The notes beneath the pieces are model-generated. The model was not told where the DNA came from. It ran no database searches and was given only the letters and a program-made list of their open reading frames with translations. Source: Acinetobacter sp. YWS30-1 (lineage in GTDB: Bacteria > Pseudomonadota > Gammaproteobacteria > Pseudomonadales > Moraxellaceae). From it: DNA of 64,000 nt. Where the stretch lies: contig NZ_CP114606.1 in assembly GCF_033558715.1 (NCBI RefSeq), forward strand, positions 682,001-746,000, written 5' to 3'. This document shows positions 1-10,216 of the stretch, in pieces. The first letter of the stretch is position 1. The number at the start of each line of letters is the position of its first letter. A program made the translations under genes and the position numbers.

Positions 1-27
1 AAAGCGTCCCTTTGGGACGCTTTTTTT
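1..27 (+). terminator. Intrinsic terminator of an upstream gene
   Basis: A 7-bp GC-rich stem (GCGTCCC/GGGACGC) with a TTT loop is extended by A/T pairs and followed by a seven-T run. It must end a plus-strand gene lying left of the window. Confidence 0.85.
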
Positions 28-217
28 ATATCTGTAAATTCAACCTACTCATTTTCAAGCATATTTAAATTGTCTAACAATATATTTACAAGCTGTCCTT
101 AAGTGATATTTCACTGACCTTATCTACCCTTATGTGAAAAATTCAACGCAGTAATATAACTATAAGAATTTTAATAATTAGATTTCAGCTCTATATAGAA
201 CTGATGGGAGTAAGTGT

Positions 218-1099
218 ATGAATGCTCAAGTGAAAATTACCAATCGTGCAGGCGCAAGTTTTCCGGTACGTCGTATGAGTTTTGATTTTGATCAAGTGCC
301 AGAATACTGGATGAATGGTTCAGCAGGACTGACTCACTTTATGACTGCACTCTCTGCATTATTCCCGGCAGGCGAAAAATTCTTTATTGATTCTGTTCGC
401 GCTGTACGTCAGCACCCAGCAATTAAAGACAATGAAGCATTGCAAAAAGAAATTTCTGCCTTTATTGGTCAGGAAGCCATGCATACCCAGGAACATGTTG
501 GCTTTAATGCCTCAGCGCAACGCCATGGCCATGATGTTGATACGCTAGATCATTATACTGACCGAGTCATTCAAACTGCACGCAAAATCTTTGCGGCAGT
601 CGGTAAGCCAGTTGGTATTACCCAGGAAATGGTCGACCTCACTGCGACGACTGCACTAGAACATTTTACTGCGACCATTGCATCTCAGTTACTGACCAAT
701 CAGCATATTCAGGAACTGATGAAAGATGACACCATGAAAACCATGTGGCTCTGGCATGCAATTGAAGAGAATGAACATAAGGCCGTGGCCTATGATGTAT
801 TCGAAGGTGTTTTCGGTAAAGGTTTAAAATCTTATCTACTGCGTACCACTTCACTGGTTGAAGCGATGGTCACGCTATTCTTTGTACAAAGCTACTTCGT
901 ATTGCGTTTATTGAAAGAAGACCGTCAGTTAAGTCTTGGAGCTTTAAAAGAAATCTATACTTATGGTTATAGCCCATCTAAAGGAATTATTACCGGTATG
1001 GGTAAAGAAATGCTGATGTACTTTAAACCTGGTTTTCATCCAAATGATCATGACACCCATAGCTTATTACAAAGCTGGAAACAAAAACTGGGCCTTTAA
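218..1099 (+). CDS. Metal-dependent hydrolase, PF10118 family
   Basis: The 293-residue protein matches the PF10118 'predicted metal-dependent hydrolase' family, common in Acinetobacter and Pseudomonas. It is all-helical and ferritin-like. Candidate metal ligands are E53, the E86-x-x-H89 pair followed by H93, an EH pair near 147-148, and the E/H-rich stretch WHAIEENEH near 178-187. There is no signal peptide. A hydrophobic stretch near 215-235 (LVEAMVTLFFVQSYF) may be amphipathic or membrane-associated. The start is fixed by GGGAG seven bases upstream of the ATG. The gene is monocistronic, with a terminator on each side. The physiological substrate is not known; the family call is firm and the reaction is not. 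Confidence 0.85.
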   Translation: MNAQVKITNRAGASFPVRRMSFDFDQVPEYWMNGSAGLTHFMTALSALFPAGEKFFIDSVRAVRQHPAIKDNEALQKEISAFIGQEAMHTQEHVGFNASAQRHGHDVDTLDHYTDRVIQTARKIFAAVGKPVGITQEMVDLTATTALEHFTATIASQLLTNQHIQELMKDDTMKTMWLWHAIEENEHKAVAYDVFEGVFGKGLKSYLLRTTSLVEAMVTLFFVQSYFVLRLLKEDRQLSLGALKEIYTYGYSPSKGIITGMGKEMLMYFKPGFHPNDHDTHSLLQSWKQKLGL

Positions 1100-1122
1100 T
1101 TTAAAACTAGATTAAAAGACTG

Positions 1123-1150
1123 AAGAGCAACCTAAGTTGCTCTTTTTTTT
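1123..1150 (+). terminator. Intrinsic terminator after the PF10118 hydrolase gene
   Basis: Stem GAGCAAC/GTTGCTC with a CTAA-type loop and flanking A/T pairs, followed by eight T residues. Confidence 0.9.
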
Positions 1151-1180
1151 GCTCGATTTTTTAAATAAAGTTTCTATAAT
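1149..1180 (+). promoter_or_regulatory. Probable rimI promoter
   Basis: A perfect TATAAT lies at 1175-1180, about 30 bases before the rimI start. The -35 is poor: TTGCTC at 1149 with a 20-base spacer is the best match. It lies directly after the preceding terminator, so rimI needs its own promoter here. Confidence 0.5.
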
Positions 1181-1212
1181 GCGGAGGTTAATTCTAGATA
1201 AGATGAACGAAG

Positions 1213-1671
1213 ATGATTCGTTTGATGCAAGCTGCGGATGTGCCAGCTGTTGCCAAGATTGAAATCAAAGTACAATCCCATCCCTGGACCTTTAAACAAT
1301 TTGAAGATGCTGTTACTGCCTATCAAAGCACTGTGATTGAACAAGCAGGGCAAGTCGTAGGGTTCTGCATTTTACAGCCGGTGTTGGATGAAGCCAATTT
1401 ATTACTGATGGCAATTGATCCTGCGCAACAGGGCAAAGGTTTAGGTTATCAGTTGCTAGATGCCTCAATTGCATTATTGAAAAATAGTCCAGTACAAATC
1501 TTTCTGGAAGTACGGGAAAGCAATACTGCTGCAATTAAACTGTATGAAAAAACCGGTTTTCATCAGATTGATCTGCGCAAGAACTATTATCCGAATTCGA
1601 ATGGCACTCGGGAACATGCCATTATTATGGTGAAGTCCTGTACTGATGATTTTGCCAGCCTGTTTAAATAA
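1213..1671 (+). CDS. rimI: Ribosomal-protein-alanine N-acetyltransferase RimI
   Basis: A GNAT-family enzyme that transfers acetyl from acetyl-CoA to the N-terminal alanine of ribosomal protein S18. The 152-residue length is typical of RimI. The acetyl-CoA loop is visible as QQGKGLG near residues 76-82, followed by the family-typical segment LEVRESNTAAIKLYEKTGF and then RKNYYPN, all RimI-like rather than generic GNAT. The ribosome site before the ATG is weak. It is convergent with the bpt gene to its right, with only 27 bases between the stop codons. RimI paralogues exist in the GNAT family, so substrate identity rests on family resemblance. Confidence 0.85.
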   Translation: MIRLMQAADVPAVAKIEIKVQSHPWTFKQFEDAVTAYQSTVIEQAGQVVGFCILQPVLDEANLLLMAIDPAQQGKGLGYQLLDASIALLKNSPVQIFLEVRESNTAAIKLYEKTGFHQIDLRKNYYPNSNGTREHAIIMVKSCTDDFASLFK

Positions 1672-1698
1672 TATTCCAGCTCTTATTTGACGACTAAA

Positions 1699-2514
1699 TT
1701 ACTTGATAATGGGATTATTCCATCCGCTAGGCAAGGTCGTCATCAAGGAGTTTCCCAGATGTTCAATCTCCACAGGGGTAAGGGTGCGGTTTAATCGGCG
1801 CCATTGCCCGTCAATCAATAATTCAAGTGGCAGGTATTGAGACTTGTAGTTCATTTTGGCTGAATGTGGCACCCAGTAGCCCAGATAAACAAACTGTAAG
1901 CCAAGTTTTTGAGTGTGCTCAATCTGTTTCAGAATCGCAAAGGCACCAAGGGAACGGCGGTTCTCATCAGGATCAAAGAAAGTATACACCGCTGAAACGC
2001 CATCATCGAGCAGGTCACAAGTCGATACACTGATGAGACGGTCATCTTTCCATAATTCCAGAAAGAAACTATCGGTACAGCTTTGCAGTAAAAACTTTTC
2101 GAACTGGTCACGGCTAGGTGGATACATATCACCATCTGCATGACGTTCATTAATATAACGTTCATAGAGGGCGTAATGTATATCTGTGGCCTGTTCAGGA
2201 TGGGTAATTTTAACCGTCAAATCCTGATTACGTTTCCAGGCTTTTTTTTGCGAGCTGTTCATTTGGAATTCATGAACAGGAATACGTGAAGATAAACATT
2301 GACGGCACAGGTGGCATTCAGGCCGATAGACAAAATCACCACTACGACGGAAACCGGTACGAGAAAGCTCGGACAGCGTCACTACATCAATACGGTGCGC
2401 TGGATCAAGAAAAACCATGCGCGCGGACTTGTTGGGCAGATAGCTACAGTCATGCGGCGGCGTAATATAATACTGTAAATCGTTCAGTAGGGACTGTGGT
2501 TGATAAGAGTTCAT
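1699..2514 (-). CDS. bpt: Aspartate/glutamate leucyltransferase (Bpt/Ate family)
   Basis: Transfers leucine (or arginine in eukaryotic Ate1) from charged tRNA to proteins with N-terminal Asp or Glu, marking them for ClpS/ClpAP degradation by the N-end rule. The 271-residue protein has the conserved cysteines C23, C67, C70 and C73 in the N-terminal domain and the C-terminal GNAT-like segment (TFFDPDENRRSLGAFAIL). Bacterial homologues are often labelled arginyltransferase; bacterial Bpt is known to prefer leucine. It lies 21 bases downstream of aat on the same strand, so both N-end-rule transferases form one operon. Confidence 0.92.
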   Translation of the reverse strand: MNSYQPQSLLNDLQYYITPPHDCSYLPNKSARMVFLDPAHRIDVVTLSELSRTGFRRSGDFVYRPECHLCRQCLSSRIPVHEFQMNSSQKKAWKRNQDLTVKITHPEQATDIHYALYERYINERHADGDMYPPSRDQFEKFLLQSCTDSFFLELWKDDRLISVSTCDLLDDGVSAVYTFFDPDENRRSLGAFAILKQIEHTQKLGLQFVYLGYWVPHSAKMNYKSQYLPLELLIDGQWRRLNRTLTPVEIEHLGNSLMTTLPSGWNNPIIK

Positions 2515-2535
2515 AACAAGTGCCCTCTGTTATTT

Positions 2536-3267
2536 TCATTCACTTAATCGCGCAGACTGCGCTATTGTTTTACTTGAAAATACACCGTCTTGATACTTTT
2601 TCCAATTGATCGCAGGCTGTTTTATCACATCTTGTAACGATTTAAGATATGTATGGCGAGAAATTGTACAGGCACCTAGACTCATCAAGTGATCATTCAC
2701 CAATTGACAGTCAATCCAGGGCAGCTGATTTTCTCTGCCAATCAGCATCAGGGCATAGAAAGCCATTTTAGAAACATCGGTTTGGGTACTAAACATGGAT
2801 TCACCGAAACAGCCCTTGCCGATAGTCACCCCATAGAGTCCACCTACTAGGCGATCTTCATCCCAAACCTCAATACTATAACCATAACCCGCATTAAACA
2901 GGTCGCAATAACCTTGAATGATCTCTTCACTAATCCAGGTCTCATCTGCATAAGCGCGAGGCAATGAGCAGGAACGGATGACTCTTTCAAAAGCATGATT
3001 CACCGTAATTTTATAATCCTGTTTTTTCATGCTTCGAAGCAGGGATTTACTTGGATGATAATCTTCTGGCCGAATAATACAGCGTGGTTCCGGACTCCAC
3101 CAGCAGATCGGATCACCTTCAGAAAACCAGGGGAAGAGACCATGGGTATAGGCCTCATACAAAGTAGAAGGGGAGAGGTCTGCACCGATACAAATCAGGC
3201 CTTCACCCTCAAGATCTGCTTCTTCAGGATTGGGGAAAATGTACTGTGAAGGAGGAAGAAGATGCAT
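2536..3267 (-). CDS. aat: Leucyl/phenylalanyl-tRNA-protein transferase
   Basis: Adds Leu or Phe from aminoacyl-tRNA to N-terminal Arg or Lys, generating primary degrons for ClpS. The 243-residue length and the signature blocks are typical: PNPEEAD near the N-terminus, then [20 protein letters not shown], then CFGESMFS further on. GGAGG-like purines lie in the first codons, and the start chosen gives MHLLPPSQ. It is the first gene of the aat-bpt pair. The trxB terminator separates it from trxB, so it should have its own promoter in the short region 3268-3308. Confidence 0.93.
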   Translation of the reverse strand: MHLLPPSQYIFPNPEEADLEGEGLICIGADLSPSTLYEAYTHGLFPWFSEGDPICWWSPEPRCIIRPEDYHPSKSLLRSMKKQDYKITVNHAFERVIRSCSLPRAYADETWISEEIIQGYCDLFNAGYGYSIEVWDEDRLVGGLYGVTIGKGCFGESMFSTQTDVSKMAFYALMLIGRENQLPWIDCQLVNDHLMSLGACTISRHTYLKSLQDVIKQPAINWKKYQDGVFSSKTIAQSARLSE

Positions 3268-3308
3268 GCAGAACCCTGATCTTGAAATAGACTGTTTTTA
3301 TCATACAT

Positions 3309-3333
3309 AAAAAAACCGCCCATGATGGACGGT
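3309..3333 (-). terminator. Intrinsic terminator of trxB
   Basis: Read on the minus strand: ACCGTCC, a 5-base loop, GGGCGGT (one G-T wobble), then a seven-T run. It lies directly after the trxB stop codon. Confidence 0.85.
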
Positions 3334-3350
3334 CTTTTTATTTTCGCTGC

Positions 3351-4325
<975 letters not shown>

Positions 4326-4344
4326 TTATTTAGAAATTTATTGA

Positions 4345-4350
4345 ATTATA
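4345..4350 (-). promoter_or_regulatory. Probable -10 box of trxB
   Basis: Minus-strand TATAAT sits about 35 bases upstream of the trxB start codon. No convincing -35 is present at 17 bases, so only the -10 is claimed. Confidence 0.4.
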
Positions 4351-4440
4351 CGTGAAACTGTATAACAGTGGTGTGAGATTAAAGTCGATATTATTGATCA
4401 TCGAAATCGATTTGGGCTATATAGAAGAAGTACACAATAA

Positions 4441-4476
4441 TGCATCTTTTTTGATGCAACAGGTGCATAATATGCA
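4441..4476. promoter_or_regulatory. Two adjacent TGCAT inverted repeats upstream of ftsK
   Basis: TGCATC-T6-GATGCA at 4441-4458 is followed five bases later by the near-perfect palindrome TGCATAATATGCA at 4464-4476. The four half-sites lie between the divergent trxB and ftsK starts and look like a protein-binding site. The binding protein is unknown. Confidence 0.35.
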
Positions 4477-4548
4477 TTTTATTGCGACGCTTTTTTTGAA
4501 GCATACCAGCAAAAGAATATTCATGAAGAATTGGTTACAGGACAGTAT

Positions 4549-7500
4549 ATGACAGCGGTGTCGAGTGCCTATGCACAGCGCTTAGTAATGACATTATTTT
4601 TAGTCTCATTTGGGATTTATCTGTTTCTTGCAACAGTGACCTATACACCATTTGATCCGGGGTGGATGCATATCTCTAGTGATACGCAGACAGTTTCAAA
4701 TGCCAGTGGGGTTGCAGGGGCCTGGATTTCAGACCTGTTATTTGGTTTTCTCGGTTGGGCAAGCCTGCTGATCCCTGTGTATCTGTTTATGGAAGCAATC
4801 CAGGTCTGGTGGCCGCGCAGCTTCCTGAACCGTCCATTCCGTTATGCTGCCCAATTCTTCCTGTTATTGACTACATCGGCGTTGCTGTTCCTGTTCTGGC
4901 AAGTTCCAGCCGATACGCTGGATAATTCTTCAGGCGGGATCATTGGCTATGAACTGGGCCAAAGTCTTGAACAATTACTAACTGTCTATGGCGCAGCTTT
5001 TTTCTTGCTGGTGCTTTGGGTGGTTCTGTTTACCTTGGCATTTGGTGTGAAATGGAACAAGACCTGGAGCAGTCTCAAGGCAACACCTGCTTATCTGCAA
5101 GACCTGTTCTACCGTAATGTGCCAGAAGGTATGTCTGATTTTGACCGTACCGCACCTGTAATTAAAAAAGAAGCGGTAAAAGCAGCTGCCAAAAAAGTGA
5201 CAGTACCAGTCACTGCCGCACCTGAGCATGATCTGGTAGAAGTCGACCCTGTAGTTCGCGATCATGTCGCTGAACGCCTGTTTGAGGATTTTGCAGATAA
5301 AGAATCGCACCAGCCTCACCACTATGAAGAAGATATTTCTGAACCTGTACAGACATCAGCTTCAGAACCTGTTCAGGAACAAGCACCGCGAACAGTAGAG
5401 CCGGATCGTGTGGTGGCAACAGGGGAGGTGTGGCGTGCGTTACATTCCAATGAAGACCAGCGTCACAAGCAGGATATCGATGCTTTGCTTAAAGCTGCAG
5501 AAGAAGAGCAAGCTGATTTTTCTCCTGATGCATTTGCAGCTGCGTCAACGAATCACAATGCTCATGAAGTGACATCATCATCTACCGCCAAGAATAATCT
5601 GGACTGGGATGATGATGAAATTTTTGATGAGTTATTGGCCGCAGTCCCGCAAGGTAAAACCGCAACGGATGTGCATAGCCCGTTCAATTCAGCAGCAGCT
5701 GAAAAATCCCTCAGAATTGTAGAAGATGCTGGAACAATCAGCTCAACTGCGGCTGCTCCACTTATGGCTGCACATGCGATTAAAAATACCAGCCTGGAAG
5801 CGGACTTTGAGGATCTGGACGATTTACTGGTTGAAGCTGATGAACCAAAACCTGCACCTGTACGTGCATCAAGTTATGCCCAATCTTCTGCTTTTGTTCA
5901 GGCACCGATTCAGCGTGTAGAGACAGCAGCTCAAACCGCAGCGACCAATGCAGCAGTTCGGGAAGCATTGTCCAAAGAAGAATTTATTGAAGCTTGGCAT
6001 GAAACTGCCGGTAAGCCTCAGGATGAAGACGAGTTTGACTTCGATGCGCCACTGACCGATGCCGCTGGTCGTCCAATGTCACGTGCCATGCAGGTCGCTG
6101 AGCGCCGTAAAGACCTGTCACCATTGCCGGGTCTGGAATTGCTGGATAAAGTCGATCCGAACAAAAAAGTGAATTTCACTGAAGAGCAATTATCCCGTTT
6201 ATCAGAACTTCTGGAAATCAAGCTTCAGGAATTTAACGTTAAAGCTAAAGTGGTCGAGGCTCAGCCAGGCCCAGTCGTGACCCGTTTTGAACTGGACCTT
6301 GCGCCTGGTGTGAAAGCTTCCAAAGTCACTAATATTTCACGTGACTTGGCCCGTTCGATGTCAATGGCTTCAGTACGTGTAGTCGAAGTTATTCCAGGTA
6401 AGCCTTATATCGGCATTGAAGTTCCGAACAGTAGCCGTGAAATGGTGCGTTTGATTGAACTGGTACAGATTCCAAAATTCAATGATCCAGATGGCATTTT
6501 GTCGATGGCCATGGGTAAGGATATTTCGGGCAATCCGGTGATTACTGAACTGGGTAAAGCACCGCATATGCTGGTAGCAGGGACTACGGGTTCTGGTAAG
6601 TCGGTGGCGGTTAACTCGATGATTCTATCGATGCTATTGAAGTACACACCAGACCAGTTACGCCTGATCCTGATCGATCCGAAACAGCTTGAATTGGCCA
6701 ACTATAACGATATTCCACACCTGTTAACCCCAGTTGTGACCGATATGAAAGATGCAGTCAGTGCCTTGAACTGGTGTGTGAATGAAATGGAACGTCGTTA
6801 CAAACTGATGTCTTTCCTGAAAATTCGTAAGCTCAGCGACTATAACCGTAAGGTAGAAGAGGCGCTTGCCAATGGTGAAGAGCTATTTGATCCAACCTGG
6901 AAAGCGAGTGAATCAGTCGCAGGGGAACGTGCACCGCGCTTAACGCCATTGCCATCGATTGTGATTGTTGCCGATGAGTTCGCGGATATGATCATGCAGG
7001 TCGGTAAGAAAGCTGAAGAGATGATTACCCGTCTGGCACAAAAATCCCGTGCTGCCGGTATTCACCTGTTACTGGCAACTCAGCGTCCCTCAGTAGATGT
7101 GATCACTGGTCTGATCAAGGCGAATATTCCGACACGTGTCGCACTTCGTGTGAACTCGAAAATCGACTCACGTACCATTCTCGATGCAGGTGGTGCAGAA
7201 GATCTGCTCGGTCATGGTGATATGCTGTTCCTTGGCCCGGGTAAAATTGAGCCGGAGCGCGTACACGGTGCCTTTATTGCCGATGATGAAGTGAACCGGA
7301 TCTGTGATGCATGGCGTGAACGTGGGGCGCCTAACTATGTGGATGAGATCCTGACTCCATTTGATGAAGAACCGTCTAGTCGCGGCTTTGAGGATGGTGG
7401 AGATGGTGGATCTGATCGAGATGCGCTGTATGATCAGTGTGTGGCTTTTGTTTTGGAAACCCGCAAAGCATCAACTTCATCTTTGCAGCGTAAGTTCAGT

Positions 7501-7599
7501 CTGGGTTATAACCGTGCTGCACGGATCATTGACCAGATGGAAGAAAATGGCATTGTCAGCTCAATGGGTGCCAATGGGAAGCGTGAGATCTTGGTTTAA
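4549..7599 (+). CDS. ftsK: DNA translocase FtsK
   Basis: Septal DNA pump that clears and resolves chromosome termini at division. The N-terminus holds about four membrane segments within residues 1-170. A long acidic, low-complexity linker follows (about 180-500), then the alpha/beta motor domain with Walker A GTTGSGKS at about 678-685 and Walker B-type IVIVADEFAD. The C-terminal gamma winged helix reads KFSLGYNRAARIIDQMEENGIV. The ATG at 4549 has AGGA six bases upstream. An in-frame TTG at 4531 would add six residues but has a poorer site. The protein is 1016 residues. Confidence 0.95.
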   Translation: MTAVSSAYAQRLVMTLFLVSFGIYLFLATVTYTPFDPGWMHISSDTQTVSNASGVAGAWISDLLFGFLGWASLLIPVYLFMEAIQVWWPRSFLNRPFRYAAQFFLLLTTSALLFLFWQVPADTLDNSSGGIIGYELGQSLEQLLTVYGAAFFLLVLWVVLFTLAFGVKWNKTWSSLKATPAYLQDLFYRNVPEGMSDFDRTAPVIKKEAVKAAAKKVTVPVTAAPEHDLVEVDPVVRDHVAERLFEDFADKESHQPHHYEEDISEPVQTSASEPVQEQAPRTVEPDRVVATGEVWRALHSNEDQRHKQDIDALLKAAEEEQADFSPDAFAAASTNHNAHEVTSSSTAKNNLDWDDDEIFDELLAAVPQGKTATDVHSPFNSAAAEKSLRIVEDAGTISSTAAAPLMAAHAIKNTSLEADFEDLDDLLVEADEPKPAPVRASSYAQSSAFVQAPIQRVETAAQTAATNAAVREALSKEEFIEAWHETAGKPQDEDEFDFDAPLTDAAGRPMSRAMQVAERRKDLSPLPGLELLDKVDPNKKVNFTEEQLSRLSELLEIKLQEFNVKAKVVEAQPGPVVTRFELDLAPGVKASKVTNISRDLARSMSMASVRVVEVIPGKPYIGIEVPNSSREMVRLIELVQIPKFNDPDGILSMAMGKDISGNPVITELGKAPHMLVAGTTGSGKSVAVNSMILSMLLKYTPDQLRLILIDPKQLELANYNDIPHLLTPVVTDMKDAVSALNWCVNEMERRYKLMSFLKIRKLSDYNRKVEEALANGEELFDPTWKASESVAGERAPRLTPLPSIVIVADEFADMIMQVGKKAEEMITRLAQKSRAAGIHLLLATQRPSVDVITGLIKANIPTRVALRVNSKIDSRTILDAGGAEDLLGHGDMLFLGPGKIEPERVHGAFIADDEVNRICDAWRERGAPNYVDEILTPFDEEPSSRGFEDGGDGGSDRDALYDQCVAFVLETRKASTSSLQRKFSLGYNRAARIIDQMEENGIVSSMGANGKREILV

Positions 7600-7617
7600 A
7601 TCCAGAATCTCTAGCGA

Positions 7618-7648
7618 TTAAAAAAGCCTGCTTTAAGCAGGCTTTTTT
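7618..7648. terminator. Bidirectional terminator between ftsK and the PA4642-type gene
   Basis: A GCCTGC/GCAGGC stem with a TTTAA loop is flanked by A5 on the left and T6 on the right. It can serve both convergent genes. Confidence 0.9.
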
Positions 7649-7660
7649 ATGCATTACAAC

Positions 7661-7948
7661 TTATGCAAATTTTTCTAATACTGCGAGGAACTCGGCACTT
7701 TGACGCGGATAAGTGGCAATCACGTCATGAATGCGCTGTCCTTCCGGATTGGTGGCGTTAAGATCGCGACCGTCTGCGACAAATTTGGTTAGTAGGCGTT
7801 CATAATCAAAAGGGCGCATATGCTTGAATGCATGATAAAGTACATGAAAATCTGCATTGACGCCTGCAGGAGGAAGCTGATTCAGGTAGGCATATACACG
7901 CTCATCTGACCATTCTTCGTTAAAGGTCGCTGGTTGAGATAATGCCAT
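7661..7948 (-). CDS. PA4642 family small protein
   Basis: The 95-residue cytosolic protein resembles the PA4642 family of Pseudomonas and relatives, whose function is not known. Typical blocks are the N-terminal EEWSDERVYAYLN, then GVNADFHVLYHAFKHMRP, then a DGRDLNATNPEG stretch. The start was placed at the internal ATG giving MALSQPATF because AAGGAG lies seven bases before it on the minus strand and homology begins there. A longer in-frame reading to 8023 lacks both. It is convergent with ftsK. Confidence 0.8.
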   Translation of the reverse strand: MALSQPATFNEEWSDERVYAYLNQLPPAGVNADFHVLYHAFKHMRPFDYERLLTKFVADGRDLNATNPEGQRIHDVIATYPRQSAEFLAVLEKFA

Positions 7949-8039
7949 CGCAATCTCCTTGATGTAATTCTTCGGCATGAAAAAAGGCAAAATATGAGTT
8001 CGCAAGAGGCAAAGTCTTATCATGCACTTTGTCTATTCG

Positions 8040-8190
8040 AAGTATCACTTCACGTTTTGAGATGAGGTAAAAAAATACTAATTACTATCAAGTCTACGCG
8101 AAGCCAAGCTTCTGGTCTTGCGTCTCAACAAAGCGGCGCTTTGTTGAGGCTCATATTTTGCCTTGAATCAATTTACTTGACTAATCAAAA
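8040..8190. repeat. Intergenic palindromic element (possible interspersed repeat)
   Basis: Between minE and the PA4642-type gene lies a perfect 11-bp inverted repeat, CTCAACAAAGC/GCTTTGTTGAG with a GGC loop, at 8124-8148. No T-run follows it, so it is not an ordinary terminator. The neighbouring sequence (CGCGAAGCCAAGC...) is unlike the flanking genes. It may be a copy of a genomic intergenic repeat; no second copy is seen in this window. Confidence 0.4.
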
Positions 8191-8196
8191 TTCAGA

Positions 8197-8469
8197 TTAT
8201 CGCTCTTCAGGTAAATTGATATTCATTTCAAGCATTTCAATGTTTGCTTCAGAACGTACCTGCATCTGAATGTGCTGTTCATCAACCCCGCGGACGTAGC
8301 GATTGACCACTTGCATGATCTCTGTCTTCATCTGGTCAATTTTATCCTGACTCAAACGGCGCCCCAAACCCTGTTCAGAAGCAACAATGACTTTCAAACG
8401 GTCTTTCGCGGTTTGTGCGCTTGATGGTTTATCCTCGCTACTAAAAAGTTTACTCCAGAATCCAGCCAT
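8197..8469 (-). CDS. minE: Cell division topological specificity factor MinE
   Basis: Stimulates MinD ATPase and drives pole-to-pole oscillation so that MinCD inhibits FtsZ only away from mid-cell. The 90-residue protein has the short amphipathic N-terminus (FWSKLFSS) and the MinD-contact/topology domain with AKDRLKVIVA and the YVRGVDEQHIQMQV beta strands. It is the last gene of minC-minD-minE, two bases after minD. Confidence 0.95.
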   Translation of the reverse strand: MAGFWSKLFSSEDKPSSAQTAKDRLKVIVASEQGLGRRLSQDKIDQMKTEIMQVVNRYVRGVDEQHIQMQVRSEANIEMLEMNINLPEER

Positions 8470-8471
8470 GT

Positions 8472-9293
8472 TTACGCTCCAAATAATCGTGCTAACCAGC
8501 CCTTAGGTTTTACTTCAATATGACGGTAAGGACGCTCTTCACCCAGGAAACGTGCTACAAGGTCATCATAAGCCTGACCTGCGGCAGATTCGGTAAAGTG
8601 AATCACTGGTTTACCTTCATTCGATGCCTGTAGAACGCTTGGACACTCAGGAATAACACCTAAGGTTGGAACACGTAAAATATCTTTAGAAATATCGTCA
8701 ATCGTTAACATTTCCTGTTTATCGGCACGTTCCGGATTGAAACGGGTAATACACAGGTGTTTACGGATGCGACCTTCGTTTTGTTCTACTTTTTTAGTTT
8801 TACTGTCTAGCATGCCAATGATGCGGTCAGAGTCACGTACTGAAGAAATTTCAGGGTTAGTCACAATGATAGCTTCATCTGCATGGTACATGGCTAAAAT
8901 GGCACCACGTTCAATACCTGCAGGTGAGTCACACACGATATAATCAAATTCCTGTGAAAGCTCATCCATTACACGTTCTACGCCTTCATCAGTTAAAGCA
9001 TCTTTATCACGTGTTTGTGAAGCAGGTAAAATATATAAATTTTCAATATCTTTATCGCGAATCAGTGCTTGTTGTAATCGTGCTTCGTTATTGAGAACAT
9101 TTACAAAATCATATACTACACGGCGTTCACAGCCCATAATCAAATCAAGGTTACGCAAGCCTACATCAAAATCAATTACCACAGTTTTGTGGCCACGTAG
9201 GGCTAAACCTGTTGCAAAAGATGCACTTGTTGTAGTCTTACCTACGCCACCTTTGCCTGATGTTACGACAACAATTTTCGCCACCGAATCCAC
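8472..9293 (-). CDS. minD: Septum site-determining ATPase MinD
   Basis: A deviant Walker A ATPase that recruits MinC to the membrane and is released by MinE. The P-loop GKGGVGKTT is at 13-21, FDVGLRNLDL follows as switch region, and the C-terminal amphipathic membrane-targeting helix ends as KGWLARLFGA. The 273-residue length is normal. It is in operon with minC upstream (55 bases) and minE downstream (two bases). Confidence 0.97.
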   Translation of the reverse strand: MDSVAKIVVVTSGKGGVGKTTTSASFATGLALRGHKTVVIDFDVGLRNLDLIMGCERRVVYDFVNVLNNEARLQQALIRDKDIENLYILPASQTRDKDALTDEGVERVMDELSQEFDYIVCDSPAGIERGAILAMYHADEAIIVTNPEISSVRDSDRIIGMLDSKTKKVEQNEGRIRKHLCITRFNPERADKQEMLTIDDISKDILRVPTLGVIPECPSVLQASNEGKPVIHFTESAAGQAYDDLVARFLGEERPYRHIEVKPKGWLARLFGA

Positions 9294-9348
9294 TCCTGTT
9301 ATGGTTCAAATCCCCTATAAAATGGGGTTTTTGGTGTTTATTTATACA

Positions 9349-10059
9349 TTAAAATTGTAGAGCTTCAAATACAAGCTCTTGTTGATCATTCAAGTAAATA
9401 TGCACGGGTTTTTTCACAACATTCGGTGGAATGTCGTCGGCCACACAGTAAGTACCTGCAATAGAAATCAGTTCGGCCTCCAGCGCATGGCAGAAAATAC
9501 GCGCTGCAGTATTGCCACCCGCACCTGCAATCACACGGCCACGCGCGCTGCCATAAATATGGATATTGCCTGAAGCAATCACTTCTGAACCACTGTTTAT
9601 TCCGGCCGTAATAATAATGTCACCCTGATTCTGCACAATGCATTGGCCGGTGCGCAGAATTTCATCGTGATAAGAAGTCACATGCGCGACGATCGGTGCT
9701 GCATCAGCTTTTTCATCGTCAGCAGCAGATTCGGATTTGACTTCCATGACCTGTTCTTTGGTCGCCTTAATTTCCTGTAACTGACGGTCTGGTGGCAGAA
9801 CAGGGAACTGAATCGCACGAGCCTGATCACCCAGAATCCCTTCAGTCACCGCCATAGGCTGAACTTCGAGATCAATCAGTAACTGGATCAGGGCAATCAG
9901 TTCCTGGTCGACTGAACTTTCAATTACCGCCAATGTGCCTGGCGGAAAAGCCGCTTGTAATTTTGGTTTCAGTTGCTGGCGGATTGCATCATGATCATTG
10001 GTATCGAGGCTAATGCGTAGCGCATTGACCATTCTGCCTTTTATCCGTATGTCAGCCAT
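9349..10059 (-). CDS. minC: Septum site-determining protein MinC
   Basis: Inhibitor of FtsZ polymerisation, positioned by MinD. The 236-residue protein has an N-terminal MinC_N domain ([14 protein letters not shown]) and a C-terminal right-handed beta-helix ([19 protein letters not shown], then [17 protein letters not shown]) that binds MinD. It is the first gene of the operon. The 157-base region before it (10060-10216) should hold the promoter, but no clear -35/-10 pair was found. Confidence 0.95.
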   Translation of the reverse strand: MADIRIKGRMVNALRISLDTNDHDAIRQQLKPKLQAAFPPGTLAVIESSVDQELIALIQLLIDLEVQPMAVTEGILGDQARAIQFPVLPPDRQLQEIKATKEQVMEVKSESAADDEKADAAPIVAHVTSYHDEILRTGQCIVQNQGDIIITAGINSGSEVIASGNIHIYGSARGRVIAGAGGNTAARIFCHALEAELISIAGTYCVADDIPPNVVKKPVHIYLNDQQELVFEALQF

Positions 10060-10216
10060 AATTTTTCCTTAATACTTCTGACTTGCTGTTTTATGTCGAA
10101 GCAATGTTGTAAATAGTGCAAATCCTAGAACAAATTTCGTTAATTCTCTAGCGATCCAAGTTATTTTTTTATACGAATAGAATCCACTTATCTTAGCCGA
10201 TTCCACAAATGAAAAC

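Noticed and set aside
1203..1262. Short Cys-rich frame overlapping the rimI start
   Set aside because: Nineteen codons, out of frame with rimI, and no support beyond a start codon.
4352..4552. Open frame between trxB and ftsK
   Set aside because: It spans the promoter region and the ftsK start, has no ribosome site and no recognisable protein.
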